A DNA stretch of 64,000 bases from Xanthobacteraceae bacterium 501b (GTDB lineage: Bacteria > Pseudomonadota > Alphaproteobacteria > Rhizobiales > Xanthobacteraceae), in the NCBI GenBank assembly GCA_000378025.1, contig KB899087.1:1550001-1614000 (forward strand). Direction: 5' to 3'. Position 1 is the stretch's first letter; each line of letters begins with the position of its first letter. Position numbers and translations under genes: made by a program. The notes under the pieces are model-generated. The model saw nothing but the letters and a program-made list of their open reading frames with translations, was not told the DNA's origin and did no database searches. Below, piece by piece: positions 39,201 through 47,034 of the stretch.

Positions 39201-42189
39201 CCGACAGCCCCTCGCTGAGGCCGCCCGCCACCGCGAAGCCGCCATTGCCGCCCTGCCCGCCAATGCTCTGGCCCACCACGCCCGGCGCGAGCGGGCCGTT
39301 CATCGTCACCGCCGCATAGAGGGTGATGGTGGCTGAGGACGCCGCCCCGCCGCTGCCGCCCTCGCCCCCGATATCGAGGCTCCCCGAGGCGGCACCGGTA
39401 AAGTCGCCGCTGGCGGCGAAGCCGCCATTGCCGCCGCCCCCGCCAAGCGACTGGGCCAGCACGCCCGGCGCGGTGCCGCGCGCCTGGTCGCCATAGGTGC
39501 CCGCCGCGCCGATGATGGCGCCATAGCTGGTGACGGTGACGTTGCCGGAATTGGAGCCCGCGCCACCGCCGCCGCCGACCGCCAGGGTGAACGCCCCGTC
39601 GCCGGAAAAGTCGCCTGTGGTGACGAAGCCGCCATTGCCGCCGCCGCCGCCGATGGACTGCGCGAGCAGGACCGGCGCGCCGCCATAATTGGAGGTGAGC
39701 GCGCCGTAGTTGAGCACCGTCACATCGCTGGAGCTGTTGCCGCTGCCGCCGCCGCCGCCAATGGTCATTCCAGCCGAGGCGGAGATGCTGAGATCCGCGT
39801 CGAGGCTGAAGCCGCCGCTGCCGCCGCCGCCACCGATCGACTGGGCGATAATCGCGCTCGATCCCGGCCCGTTGACGGTGATGTCGGCCGAGCCATAGGC
39901 GCTGTTGACCGAACTGTCCTCATTATAGACCCAGACATCGCTGGCGGTGCCGCCCGAGCCCCCCGTCCCGCCGATGACGAGGCTGGCGGAGATGGCGTCC
40001 GCGTCGACGCTGATCGTGTTGCCGCCCGCGCCGCCGCCGCCGCCAATCGCCTGGGCGACAATGCCGTGCGAGCGCTCGCCATTGGTGGTGATGACGCCGC
40101 CGGAATTGTCGGCGATGACCGATCCCGAATTGCCGCCGCCGCCGCCGGATCCGCCCACCCCGATGCCGATGACGGTCCCGGTCGTGACAGTGCCGGAAAC
40201 CGAGGCGCCACCCGCGCCACCGCCGCCGCCGATGGACTGGCCGACAAGGCCGGAGGAATCGTCGCCAGTGGTGGTGATGCTGACGCCGTTGCTGCCGGTA
40301 TAGACGTCACCACCATCGCCGGCGCCGGCGCCCGATCCGCCGAAGGACATGGTGAAGCTGCCGACATCCGAGCCGGACAGCGACACCGCATAGCCGCCCG
40401 CGCCGCCGCCGCCGCCGATCGACTGGGCGACGATGCCGGGTGAACTGTCGCCTTGCGTCGAGATCAGCGCCGTGCTCGCCGGCGCGCTGAAGGTCGGCTG
40501 GCCGCTGATGGACGTGCAGGCGCCGTCATTGCCGGAGTTGCCCGAATAGGAATTGCAGTTGACCGCCACGGGGCTGGTGCCCCCGCCGGAACCGCCGCTG
40601 CCGCCATGGGCGATGGCGGCGGAGACCCCGCCCGACAGGTCGAAGGCGAGGCTGCCGCCGCCGGCCCCGCCCCCGCCGCCGATGGACTGGGCGAGAATGC
40701 CGGCGGAGTTGATCTCCGTCGTGGTGATGCTGCCGCTATTGCCGACATAAATGCTAGCGCCGCCGCCGCCCTGGCCGCCGGTGCCGCCGACGGTGAGGGA
40801 GACGCCCGTCACCAGCGAGGCCGAGCCCGACAGGCCGAACCCGCCCGCGCCGCCGCCGCCGCCGATGGACTGGGCGAGAATGCCATAGGCGCCGCCCGCC
40901 GTGGTCGTGGGCGACCCGGCATAGCCGCACCCGCCCGTGCACAGATCGCCGGAATTGATGACGATGACCTGGTTGCCATTGCCGCCATCACCGCCGGTGC
41001 CGCCCAGCGCGATGGCGAGGTCGGGGGCGCCGCTGAAGGCCATGCCGCCCGAACCGCCGGCGCCGCCGACAGACTGCGCGAAAATGGCGGCGGAGGACGC
41101 GCCTGCGGTGCCAATGCTGGCGTAATTGCTCACCGTGACCGCCGCGCCCTGGCCGGCCGGTCCGCCGGAACCGCCCAGCGCGACCAGCCCCGCCGCCACG
41201 CCGGCATTGCCACCGCCGCCGCCGACGGACTGGGCGTAGATGCCATAGGACCCCGCGCCGCCGGTCAGGATGTCCGCGCCGGCGTAGTTGGTTACGGTAA
41301 CCGTGCCGCTGTCGCCGCCATAGCCGCCGCCGCCGCTGACGCCGCCATACCAGCCATTCGTGCTGCCGCCGTCGCCGCCATTTCCGCCGATGCTCTGTGC
41401 AAAGATGGCAGATGCCCGCGAGGTGATGATGGCGGCCGCGTTCGACACCGTGACCGTGCCGCCGTTTCCGCCAGTTCCCGCCGCACCGCCGTTGCCGCTG
41501 CTGACGGAACTGTTCTCATTGCCGCCATTGCCGCCCTGGCCACCCACGCTCTGTGCCCAGATACCGTAGGAATCGGTGCCGATAATCGCCAAGGCGATGT
41601 TGTTGCTGACCGTGACGCTGACCGCGCCGCCATCGCCACCATCGCCGCCGCCCCCGCCCTGGAAGTCCACCGACGAGGTCGAGCCGCCATTGCCGCCCCG
41701 GCCGCCCTGGGAAATCACGACGACGCCGGAATAGACGAAGGCAAAGGCGCCCGACGCCACACTGACGGTGGCGTCGGCTGTCCCGCCATCCCCGGCAGCG
41801 CCACCGGGCTGGCCGCCATAGCAGCTGCCGCCACTTCCCCCCGCCCCACCCTGCCCGCCGGTGACGTTCATGAGGAGGAGCGTTGCGAAGTACTCGGTGC
41901 CGGACGTTAGGCCGGTGCTGAAGTTCGTGAAGACGCTGTCGGATGGACTGCCAATGGTGCCGCTATAGGGCGGGTAGGTGCAGCCATCCGCGTTCTGGCC
42001 GCTGAGACCATTGCTTCCCGTGTTCTGGAAGGACGAAATGGCCGGCCCGATCGACGGGGCCGTGCTCTGGGCGGCGGCAGGAACGGTCAAGGCGCAGACG
42101 GCCACCGACGACATAAGGACTGGCAGGGACAGCCGAAGAGTGCCGGAAACCGCACGGGCCTTCCGCGAGAGCAACGTCAGACCGGCCAT
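33250..42189 (-). CDS. Giant Gly/Ser-repeat autotransporter
   Basis: This type V secreted surface protein is 2979 residues long. A signal sequence ends near VPAAAQS (about residue 30). The passenger is built of about 33 imperfect repeats, each with a core such as I-L/F-A-Q-S-I/V-G-G-G-G-G-N-G-G followed by 50-70 residues of Ser/Thr/Gly-rich strand. A transition zone without repeats follows. The last 270 residues form the autotransporter beta-barrel, ending SLRFRW with the expected terminal aromatic. The start at 42189 has GGGGG upstream; the ATG at 42195 is too close to it. Adhesion or biofilm roles are inferred from the class only. Confidence 0.9.
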   Translation of the reverse strand: MAGLTLLSRKARAVSGTLRLSLPVLMSSVAVCALTVPAAAQSTAPSIGPAISSFQNTGSNGLSGQNADGCTYPPYSGTIGSPSDSVFTNFSTGLTSGTEYFATLLLMNVTGGQGGAGGSGGSCYGGQPGGAAGDGGTADATVSVASGAFAFVYSGVVVISQGGRGGNGGSTSSVDFQGGGGGDGGDGGAVSVTVSNNIALAIIGTDSYGIWAQSVGGQGGNGGNENSSVSSGNGGAAGTGGNGGTVTVSNAAAIITSRASAIFAQSIGGNGGDGGSTNGWYGGVSGGGGYGGDSGTVTVTNYAGADILTGGAGSYGIYAQSVGGGGGNAGVAAGLVALGGSGGPAGQGAAVTVSNYASIGTAGASSAAIFAQSVGGAGGSGGMAFSGAPDLAIALGGTGGDGGNGNQVIVINSGDLCTGGCGYAGSPTTTAGGAYGILAQSIGGGGGAGGFGLSGSASLVTGVSLTVGGTGGQGGGGASIYVGNSGSITTTEINSAGILAQSIGGGGGAGGGSLAFDLSGGVSAAIAHGGSGGSGGGTSPVAVNCNSYSGNSGNDGACTSISGQPTFSAPASTALISTQGDSSPGIVAQSIGGGGGAGGYAVSLSGSDVGSFTMSFGGSGAGAGDGGDVYTGSNGVSITTTGDDSSGLVGQSIGGGGGAGGASVSGTVTTGTVIGIGVGGSGGGGGNSGSVIADNSGGVITTNGERSHGIVAQAIGGGGGAGGNTISVDADAISASLVIGGTGGSGGTASDVWVYNEDSSVNSAYGSADITVNGPGSSAIIAQSIGGGGGSGGFSLDADLSISASAGMTIGGGGGSGNSSSDVTVLNYGALTSNYGGAPVLLAQSIGGGGGNGGFVTTGDFSGDGAFTLAVGGGGGAGSNSGNVTVTSYGAIIGAAGTYGDQARGTAPGVLAQSLGGGGGNGGFAASGDFTGAASGSLDIGGEGGSGGAASSATITLYAAVTMNGPLAPGVVGQSIGGQGGNGGFAVAGGLSEGLSAGVNLGGAGGAGGTSANVTIQTQDVTSYGYNQSAGIIAQSIGGNGGNGGWDIAGALGSGASAPVSIGGTGGAGGSGNGTVQVTANGTTSTNGLFSPGIIAQNIGGNGGNGGFTASAAGSVVFASSVTVGGSGGTGGGSFDVAVTASDTVSTGADQSIGILAQSIGGSGGNGGSAIAGSGATGGGDANVSVGGASATGGGGGSGQSGGGVTVTAADISTNGYLSAGILAQSIGGAGGNGGSSRAFSLSGTSDSTDGAAASVAIGGSGAAGGDGNTVAVTQNGAIRTGSSGAFSDQSAGIIAQSIGGSGGNGGSADSIATSTTASVALAIGGGGGSGGAGNTVTVSSNTDTSGSITTVGTHASAILAQSIGGGGGNGGWTQATASSNDYAAGLAIGGFGNGGGDAGAVTVDNGSTLVTYGALSYGILAQSIGGGGGNGGAASTTTNAGDGEELQGGVTSVAGAGAGQDAANVSSAVSGSSDAQPESSNDGASAGIAAALTIGGFGGAGGDAASVGIDNTGSIYTFGDQATAILAQSIGGGGGNGGASSTNANGDSYAASFSLGGGAGDGGDGGSVNLSSYGYIQTSGLMAAGIFAQSVGGGGGNGGSSSSTAGSGGQAAVSMSLGASGGDGGDGGGVTVTVGASQLAYVSTLGPNSAGIFAQSVGGGGGNGGSSVASASVSSSSGSGGSSSSSTGSLSGSASGSATSASAGTSGGQQGSQSGSDGGTSLALSLGGSGGTGGAGGDVSVTNAYVIATGVDLYDSDTMVAAGDHSAAIFAQSVGGGGGNGGASTTNASASETSVALSIGGAGSGAGAGGTVGVTTQGTLSTNGYNSSAVFAQSVGGGGGSGGASSSTSGDGGTASIALGLGGSGAGGGAGGDVTVTVNAAVAWSGLSSAITTQGDSSYGIFAQSVGGGGGSGGALVSAATAPSGGGGSSSSASSSSASSSSTSTSAGDGVALAMGLGGSGAGGGAGGTVQVTSNAQILTQGAHSTGLFAQSVGGGGGAGGASTVNASNSTYALAFGLGGSGSTGGAGGDVTATANEAITTSGVLAYGLLAQSVGGGGGAAGASSGGASGGTEASFDMALGGSAGIGQTGGSVTVTTADTITTAGMAAVAILAQSVGGGGGLGAASSSSLTSGGVTGTLTLAGTGGTGNDGGNVSVTAASLVTSGGAAFGILAQSIGGGGGVASVSTGAALPNSLATTLGGAGSGAGGTVTLSTSGTIATTGNAAIGILAQSIGGGGGVANAGANVTFAGPSTASDAGAVEVTVGGALTTSGTNAVGVLAQSIGGGGGAAISDGQAASWTSTGGTGTGGAVTVNVNGSVSTTGAGAYGVIAQSVSNGGGLVMNGTSMELVNGSTAASGKVVVNLASQTAVTATGAGAVGVLMQGSGDPLINIAQGASVIGGVGGVGIVSDGTENYVNSYGWIATVDGAEGMAVRTTGGYSAITNGGGLIGNLSLADGIANSVVNLSSGTIYAGSSLDLGGAQSVLSNEGTLRRGANSLGATAIDGSLTQTATGRLIVRTDQISLEADQFGISGSADISGAVQGSLYRPDLAMPGSFSVPFLSVAGEMGWSSLTAVGDTAILDFSLSGSSGGLSLDTRIDFTPEGLSAGTRDIANVVGFIQTGGSSALFQTIVPALLDMPTIASLETAYETIGGGAASLVPQSMINASSAAIASVTDQMDQWRLRQRRPGAAATGNAPAGPDGAAASYFWGAAMGSSTTGGGISGNLLGLTMGADGELPDLPMLVGVAGHFSTTDLSASEYGAGTSTNYGGLSAYGVYQDAAAYLSAIATLGYGRADFDRNLYGLGLDLATSGERDGTLLGGRIEIGYGFALGDTNATLTPFAAFQPMQLWLGSDTESFGYLGEGLTYHSGTITALPTYVGVQFDGLWQGQDGTTYAPFLRAAWMHDFSPERDVSRSFAEAPGFTLVGSPIPIVEDALDLRAGLQVTLAGTMILSASFDAQIADGYSVLGASGSLRFRW

Positions 42190-42323
42190 GCGCATCCCCC
42201 GCAGGAAAGCAAAACGGCAGGCGCCTCGTCGGCGCCCACTGTGTGGGATGGGCATCCCACTCCCGGGTTTGCCGGCCGGACGTGCTATAGGCAACGAAAC
42301 TTTTTGGAATCGTTGGGCGATTT

Positions 42324-43211
42324 ATGCAGAAGGCGGGCGCGTGCATGAGCGGGGAATCGGGGCCGGCCGCGTCCTTCCCCGAGCCCGTCCTCCGGCTGTT
42401 CGGCGCGAAAGCGATCAACGACCTCATGGCCGCGCCGGGATTTCCAGCCGCCGTCGAGGCCGCCGCCGCCAATGCCGTCCGGCTGTATGACGGCAGCTGG
42501 ATCCGCAACCGGCTTCTGAACGATCGCGGCCGCCTCCTCGCCGTGCTGCTCATTCTGGATCTGCATTTCACCGAGAGCGGCGGCAGGGGCGTGACCGGGG
42601 CGCGGCTGCGCCGCGAGGTCGTGGAACTGGATGTCTGCAGCGCCGGCCGCGCCACCGCCTTCCTCGCGGCGCTGCGGTTCAAGCGCCTGCTGGCGGACTG
42701 CCCCGTTTCCGGGCCGAAGGAGCGGCGGCTGATGCCGACGGCGGCCCTTTTGCAGACGCATCGCGAGCGCTGGAACGGCATGTTCGCCGCCATCGCTCAT
42801 GTCGACGCGCCGGCGGCCGAGGCGGCCCGCGCCTTGCCGGATGAGCTGCTGTTCGGCCCCTGCACCCACGCCATGGCCGCGTGTTTCCGGCAGGGCCTGC
42901 GGGTATTCGCGGCCGCGCCGGAACTGCAGGACCTCGCAGAGCGCGATGCCGGCCTCGTCATGCTGGTGTCGCTGATCGCCCGGGACGGGCCCGTCTCCGT
43001 CTCCCAGCTGGCGCGGCAATTCCACATCTCGCGCGCGCATGCGACCAATGTCCTGCAACGCGCCGAGGCCCGGGGCCTCGCCTGCAGCGCGCCGGGACTG
43101 AGCGGATACCGCGCGAGCCCGGCGCTGCAGCCCGTGCTCGCGCGCTTCTACGCCGTCATTTTCCTCACCTTCCTGACCGCCCTCAGGGAAGGTCGACCGA
43201 GCGGGGGCTGA
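42324..43211 (+). CDS. Winged-helix transcriptional regulator, MarR-like C-terminus
   Basis: The 295-residue protein has no family I can name over its first 200 residues, which are helical. Residues about 215-255 read LIARDGPVSVSQLARQFHIS then RAHATNVLQRAEARGL, a MarR-type helix-turn-helix and wing. A hydrophobic segment near the C-terminus (FYAVIFLTFLTAL) follows. It is divergent from the giant autotransporter gene with only 134 bases between the chosen starts, so it may regulate it. The first ATG (42324) is used; Met8 is an alternative. Confidence 0.65.
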   Translation: MQKAGACMSGESGPAASFPEPVLRLFGAKAINDLMAAPGFPAAVEAAAANAVRLYDGSWIRNRLLNDRGRLLAVLLILDLHFTESGGRGVTGARLRREVVELDVCSAGRATAFLAALRFKRLLADCPVSGPKERRLMPTAALLQTHRERWNGMFAAIAHVDAPAAEAARALPDELLFGPCTHAMAACFRQGLRVFAAAPELQDLAERDAGLVMLVSLIARDGPVSVSQLARQFHISRAHATNVLQRAEARGLACSAPGLSGYRASPALQPVLARFYAVIFLTFLTALREGRPSGG

Positions 43212-43291
43212 AGCCGCGCCATGCCGGCATGGCGCCAACCCGGCACCACGGCCCGGACCACCGCCGGCACGCGAACGGGGATGCCGTCGCC

Positions 43292-44062
43292 TCAGCGCCG
43301 GCTGGCGGGGCCCGTTTCCGCGAGCGGCGGCGGGATCGCCGATTCCGCGTCATTATCGGCGAGGCGGATCGAGAGCATCGTGCGGTTGGACACGTCCATT
43401 TTCTGGAAAATGTGCAGCAGATGGGTTTTGACCGTGCCCAGCCCGATGTTGAGCGTCTCGGCGATATGACGGTTCGTGAGGCCGTCGCGAATGAGGTCGG
43501 CGATCTCGATCTCGCGCGCCGTCAGCCCATAGACCAGCTGCAGCATGCGCTGGCGCTGGCGCCGGCGGTCGCGCGGCCGGGGATGGCTGCCGATGTGATA
43601 CTCGATATAGGGCTGCATGGACTGCGCCACCCGCAGCGTCTCCCCCGAGATGAGCGGGTCGTCGCGGCGCTTGAGGATGCCGAGGCCGGCAATGGGTTGG
43701 TTGTCCTGCCAGAAGACGAAGTCGAGCACGTCGACGATCTCGCTTTCGGTCAGATAGCTGCTGTAGCGCTCGAAGGCACTGCGCGGGGCCAGCGAGCGAT
43801 CATGGCTCATCGTCGCCACGCGCTTGCGGGACGCGACCAGGCGATCGATGTTCAGCGGATCGAATGCCTGCATGTCGCGCACATAACGCCCGATGTGGCG
43901 GCAGCACGGGCCGGTTGTGTCGGCGACGACCATGGAGCGGCCCTCGTCGATCCAGTAGAAGACCGCCGAGTTTGCCTGGAAGACGGACAGCGCCACGCTG
44001 CGGATCCGCGTGATCTGCTCATCCGTTCCAGGCCTTGGTTGAAACTCCGGAAGCTGAAGCAT
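43292..44062 (-). CDS. LuxR family transcriptional regulator
   Basis: The 256-residue protein ends in a LuxR/GerE helix-turn-helix, YGLTAREIEIADLIRDGLTN then RHIAETLNIGLGTVKTHLLH. The N-terminal domain is not a receiver (no Asp-containing motif) and not clearly an autoinducer-binding fold. The start at 44062 (MLQLPEFQPRP) avoids overlap with the ABC gene upstream; the frame is open to 44164. It is co-directional with the peptide-type ABC operon and may control it, although it lies at the downstream end. Confidence 0.83.
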   Translation of the reverse strand: MLQLPEFQPRPGTDEQITRIRSVALSVFQANSAVFYWIDEGRSMVVADTTGPCCRHIGRYVRDMQAFDPLNIDRLVASRKRVATMSHDRSLAPRSAFERYSSYLTESEIVDVLDFVFWQDNQPIAGLGILKRRDDPLISGETLRVAQSMQPYIEYHIGSHPRPRDRRRQRQRMLQLVYGLTAREIEIADLIRDGLTNRHIAETLNIGLGTVKTHLLHIFQKMDVSNRTMLSIRLADNDAESAIPPPLAETGPASRR

Positions 44063-44142
44063 GGCAGCGGTCCCGCGTCGCGAATTGGGCTTCCCATACG
44101 CAAGAAGGCTGCCAAACCCGTATCCGTTATCCTGCCACCGTG

Positions 44143-45138
44143 TCAGCTCGGGTGATGGCAGCACACCGTGTGGCCGGGCGCGAGTTCCCGGGCCGGCGGA
44201 TCCTCAACGGCGCAGAGCGCGCTCGCCCGGAAGCAGCGGGTGCGGAATCCGCAGCCGGAAGGCCGGTCGGCCGGATTGGGCACGTCCCCTGTCAGGACGA
44301 TGCGCTGGCGCGCCTGTTCGCGCACCGGATCGGGAATCGGCGCGGCCGACAGCAGCGCCTGCGTGTAGGGATGAGCGGGGCTCCGATAGAGATCGTCCCG
44401 CGCCGCGGTCTCGACGATCCGGCCGAGATACATCACCGCCACGCGGTCCGACATGTGCCGGATGACCGCGAGATTGTGGGCAATGAAGATGTAGGCGATG
44501 CCCGTGCGCTGCTGGATATCTTTCAGCAGATTGAGCACACCGGCCTGGACCGAGACGTCGAGCGCCGAGACAGGCTCGTCGAGGATGATGATATCCGGCT
44601 CGACCACGAGCGCGCGCGCAATGCCAATCCGCTGGCGCTGGCCGCCGGAGAAAGCGAAAGGATAGCGGTCCGCCTGCTCCGGCAGCAGCTGCACCTGCTG
44701 CATGGCCCGCAATGCCCGCTCGCGTCGCTCCGCCCGGCTGAGCGGCAGCATGCGCAGGGGCTCGGCGATGTTCTCCAGCGCCGTCATGCGCGGGTTGAGG
44801 CAGGCATAGGGGTTCTGAAACACCAGCTGAATGGTGCGCCGGTGGGGCCGCATGGCCGCAGGCGACAGGACGGCCAGTTCGGCGCTGCGCAAGCGGATAT
44901 GCCCGCTGGTCGGTTTGATCAGCCCCATGATCGCACGGGCCAGCGTGGATTTCCCGCAGCCGGATTCTCCCACGACGCTCAGCGTCTCGCCCGGATGGAC
45001 GTGGAGCGACACGCCGGCGACCGCGCTGATGGCGCCAACCTGGCGGGCGAACACGATGCCGCGCCGGACGGGAAACGCGACATGCAGATCCGCGACATCG
45101 AGCAGCGGGCCGGGGGCGGCGGCGACAGCGTTCGTCAT
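44143..45138 (-). CDS. Peptide-type ABC transporter ATPase (DppF/OppF-like)
   Basis: The 331-residue ATPase has Walker A GESGCGKSTLA, Q-loop LVFQNPYACLNPR, signature SGGQRQRIGIARAL, Walker B IIILDEPVSALDVS and the switch His. It also has the C-terminal oligopeptide-transporter extension with three or four cysteines (CGFRTRCFRASALC) that can carry an Fe-S cluster. The start at 45138 (MTNAVAAAPG) overlaps the preceding stop; the longer frame from 45243 is rejected. Confidence 0.92.
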   Translation of the reverse strand: MTNAVAAAPGPLLDVADLHVAFPVRRGIVFARQVGAISAVAGVSLHVHPGETLSVVGESGCGKSTLARAIMGLIKPTSGHIRLRSAELAVLSPAAMRPHRRTIQLVFQNPYACLNPRMTALENIAEPLRMLPLSRAERRERALRAMQQVQLLPEQADRYPFAFSGGQRQRIGIARALVVEPDIIILDEPVSALDVSVQAGVLNLLKDIQQRTGIAYIFIAHNLAVIRHMSDRVAVMYLGRIVETAARDDLYRSPAHPYTQALLSAAPIPDPVREQARQRIVLTGDVPNPADRPSGCGFRTRCFRASALCAVEDPPARELAPGHTVCCHHPS

Positions 45139-46136
45139 CACGCCTCCTTTCTCGGCAGATCGCCGAGCGACAGTTCCTCCGCGCGATGGCAGGCGACCAC
45201 GGCGGAGCCGAAGCGCAGCAGGGCGGGCTCGCTCATTCGGCACAGCGGCACGGCGAAATCGCAGCGCGGGGCGAAGGCACAGCCCGGCGGACGGGCGCCG
45301 AGCGAGGGCGGCGTGCCGGGGATGGCGTAGAGCCGTTCGGCCACGTCGTCGATCGACGGCACGGCGGCAAGCAGGCCTGCCGTATAAGGATGGCGCGGCG
45401 CGGTGAAGACAGGTCCCACGGGACCGCGCTCGGCGACACGCCCGGCATAGAGCACGCTCATGCGGTCGGCGAGGCCGGCAACGAGGCCGAGATCATGGGT
45501 GATCAGCACCACCGCCATGCCACGCTCCGCGCGCAGCCGCGCGAAGATCTCCATGATCTGCGCCTGAATGGTCACGTCGAGGGCGGTGGTCGGCTCGTCG
45601 GCGATCAGCAGCTCGGGATCGTTGGCAATGGCGATCGCAATCACCACGCGCTGGCGCATGCCGCCGGAGAACTCGTGCGGGTATTGGTCGAACCGCCGTT
45701 CCGGCGCCGGGATCGCGACGGATTCGAGCAGTGCGAGCGCCCTCTCCTTCACCTCCGCCCGGCCAAGCTTGGGGTTGTGCAGGCGGATCATCTCGCTGAT
45801 CTGCGCCCCGATGGTCTTCACGGGATTGAGCGCCGTCATCGGGTCCTGAAACACCATGGCGATGCGCCGGCCACGCAGGGAACGCATCTGCCGCTCCGGT
45901 GCGCCGCAGATCTCGACGCCGTCGAAGCGGATGGAACCGGAGACGTGGAGGTGCCGCGGCAGCAATCCCATCACCGCGAGCATGGACAAGCTCTTGCCGG
46001 AACCCGACTCGCCGACGAGGCCGACGACCTCGCCCCGGTCGATCGTGAAGTCGACATTCGAGACCGCCGCCTGCTCGCCGTCGCGGGTGGGAATGGTGAC
46101 GGCGAGGCCGCGTATGTCGAGAAGGGGCAGGCTCAT
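45138..46136 (-). CDS. Peptide-type ABC transporter ATPase (DppD/OppD-like)
   Basis: The 332-residue partner ATPase shows Walker A GESGSGKSLSM, MVFQDPMTALNPVKTIGAQI, signature FSGGMRQRVVIAIAIA, Walker B LLIADEPTTALDVTIQAQIM and the cysteine-containing C-terminal extension (CAFAPRCDFAVPLC). GAGGAGAGG lies just before the ATG at 46136. The Ser at the last position of the GKS loop is normal for DppD-like proteins. Confidence 0.92.
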   Translation of the reverse strand: MSLPLLDIRGLAVTIPTRDGEQAAVSNVDFTIDRGEVVGLVGESGSGKSLSMLAVMGLLPRHLHVSGSIRFDGVEICGAPERQMRSLRGRRIAMVFQDPMTALNPVKTIGAQISEMIRLHNPKLGRAEVKERALALLESVAIPAPERRFDQYPHEFSGGMRQRVVIAIAIANDPELLIADEPTTALDVTIQAQIMEIFARLRAERGMAVVLITHDLGLVAGLADRMSVLYAGRVAERGPVGPVFTAPRHPYTAGLLAAVPSIDDVAERLYAIPGTPPSLGARPPGCAFAPRCDFAVPLCRMSEPALLRFGSAVVACHRAEELSLGDLPRKEA

Positions 46137-46146
46137 GGTCCTCTCC

Positions 46147-47034
46147 TCACTGCCGCCCGCGCGGGTCGGCGACATCGCGCAGGGCATCGCCGAGGAAATT
46201 GGAAGAGAGAGAGACGAGAAAAATGGCCATGCCCGGGCCGAGCGCGATCCACCAGCAATAGAAATTGGAGGCGCCCTCCGCGATCATCTGTCCCCATTCT
46301 GGGGTGGGCGGCTGGGCGCCGAGGCCGATGAAGCTCAGGCCCGCGGCAAGCAGGATCACCTGGCCGACATCCATCGTCATATTGACGAAGATCGGACTCC
46401 AGCACAGCGGCATGATGTGCCGGACCAGCAGCCGGCCCGGCCTGACCCCGGCGACGATGGCCGCATCGACATGGTCGAGCTTCCTCACATTCAGCACCTG
46501 CGCCCGCATGAGGCGCGCATAGATGGGCCACCAGACGATGATGAGCGCGAGTGCCGTATTGACCAGCCCCGGCCCCAGCGAGGCGGCGATCGCCATGGCG
46601 AGCAGGACCGGAGGAAAGGCCAGCGTGATGTCGGCCAGCCGCATCAGCACATTGTCGACGAGGCCGCCGAGAAAGCCGGCGAGCGCGCCCACCAACACCC
46701 CGAGGCTGACCGCGACCAGCAGCACGCCGGCGGCGATGGGCAGCGAATAGCGCGCGCCATAGAGCGTGCGCACCAGCACGTCGCGGCCGAGCGCGTCAGT
46801 GCCCAGCCAATGCGCCGCGCTCGGCGGCTGCAGCCGCCGGCCGGCAAGGCCGATGGGATCGTAGGGCGTCCACCAGGGAATGGTGATGGCGATGATGACG
46901 AGGCCGACCAGCACGACCAGCGCGAAGATCACCGGCAGATGCGCCCAGCCCAGCCGCCGGAAGGCACGGCCGATGCTGGCCGAGAGGCGCGGCCGGGGGC
47001 GCTGGATGGTGCGGGCGGGAGGACTGAACAGCAT
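46147..47034 (-). CDS. Peptide-type ABC transporter permease (DppC-like)
   Basis: The 295-residue inner-membrane protein has the N-terminal OppC/DppC segment with HWLGTDALGRDVLVRTLYGA. The EAA loop reads DAAIVAGVRPGRLLVRHIMP. About six membrane helices are seen. It begins at 47034, overlapping the DppB-like stop. Confidence 0.92.
   Translation of the reverse strand: MLFSPPARTIQRPRPRLSASIGRAFRRLGWAHLPVIFALVVLVGLVIIAITIPWWTPYDPIGLAGRRLQPPSAAHWLGTDALGRDVLVRTLYGARYSLPIAAGVLLVAVSLGVLVGALAGFLGGLVDNVLMRLADITLAFPPVLLAMAIAASLGPGLVNTALALIIVWWPIYARLMRAQVLNVRKLDHVDAAIVAGVRPGRLLVRHIMPLCWSPIFVNMTMDVGQVILLAAGLSFIGLGAQPPTPEWGQMIAEGASNFYCWWIALGPGMAIFLVSLSSNFLGDALRDVADPRGRQ

Noticed and set aside
33800..41700. 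CRISPR-like periodic repeats
   Set aside because: The periodicity is imperfect, codon-phased and encodes the Gly-rich repeats of one open frame.
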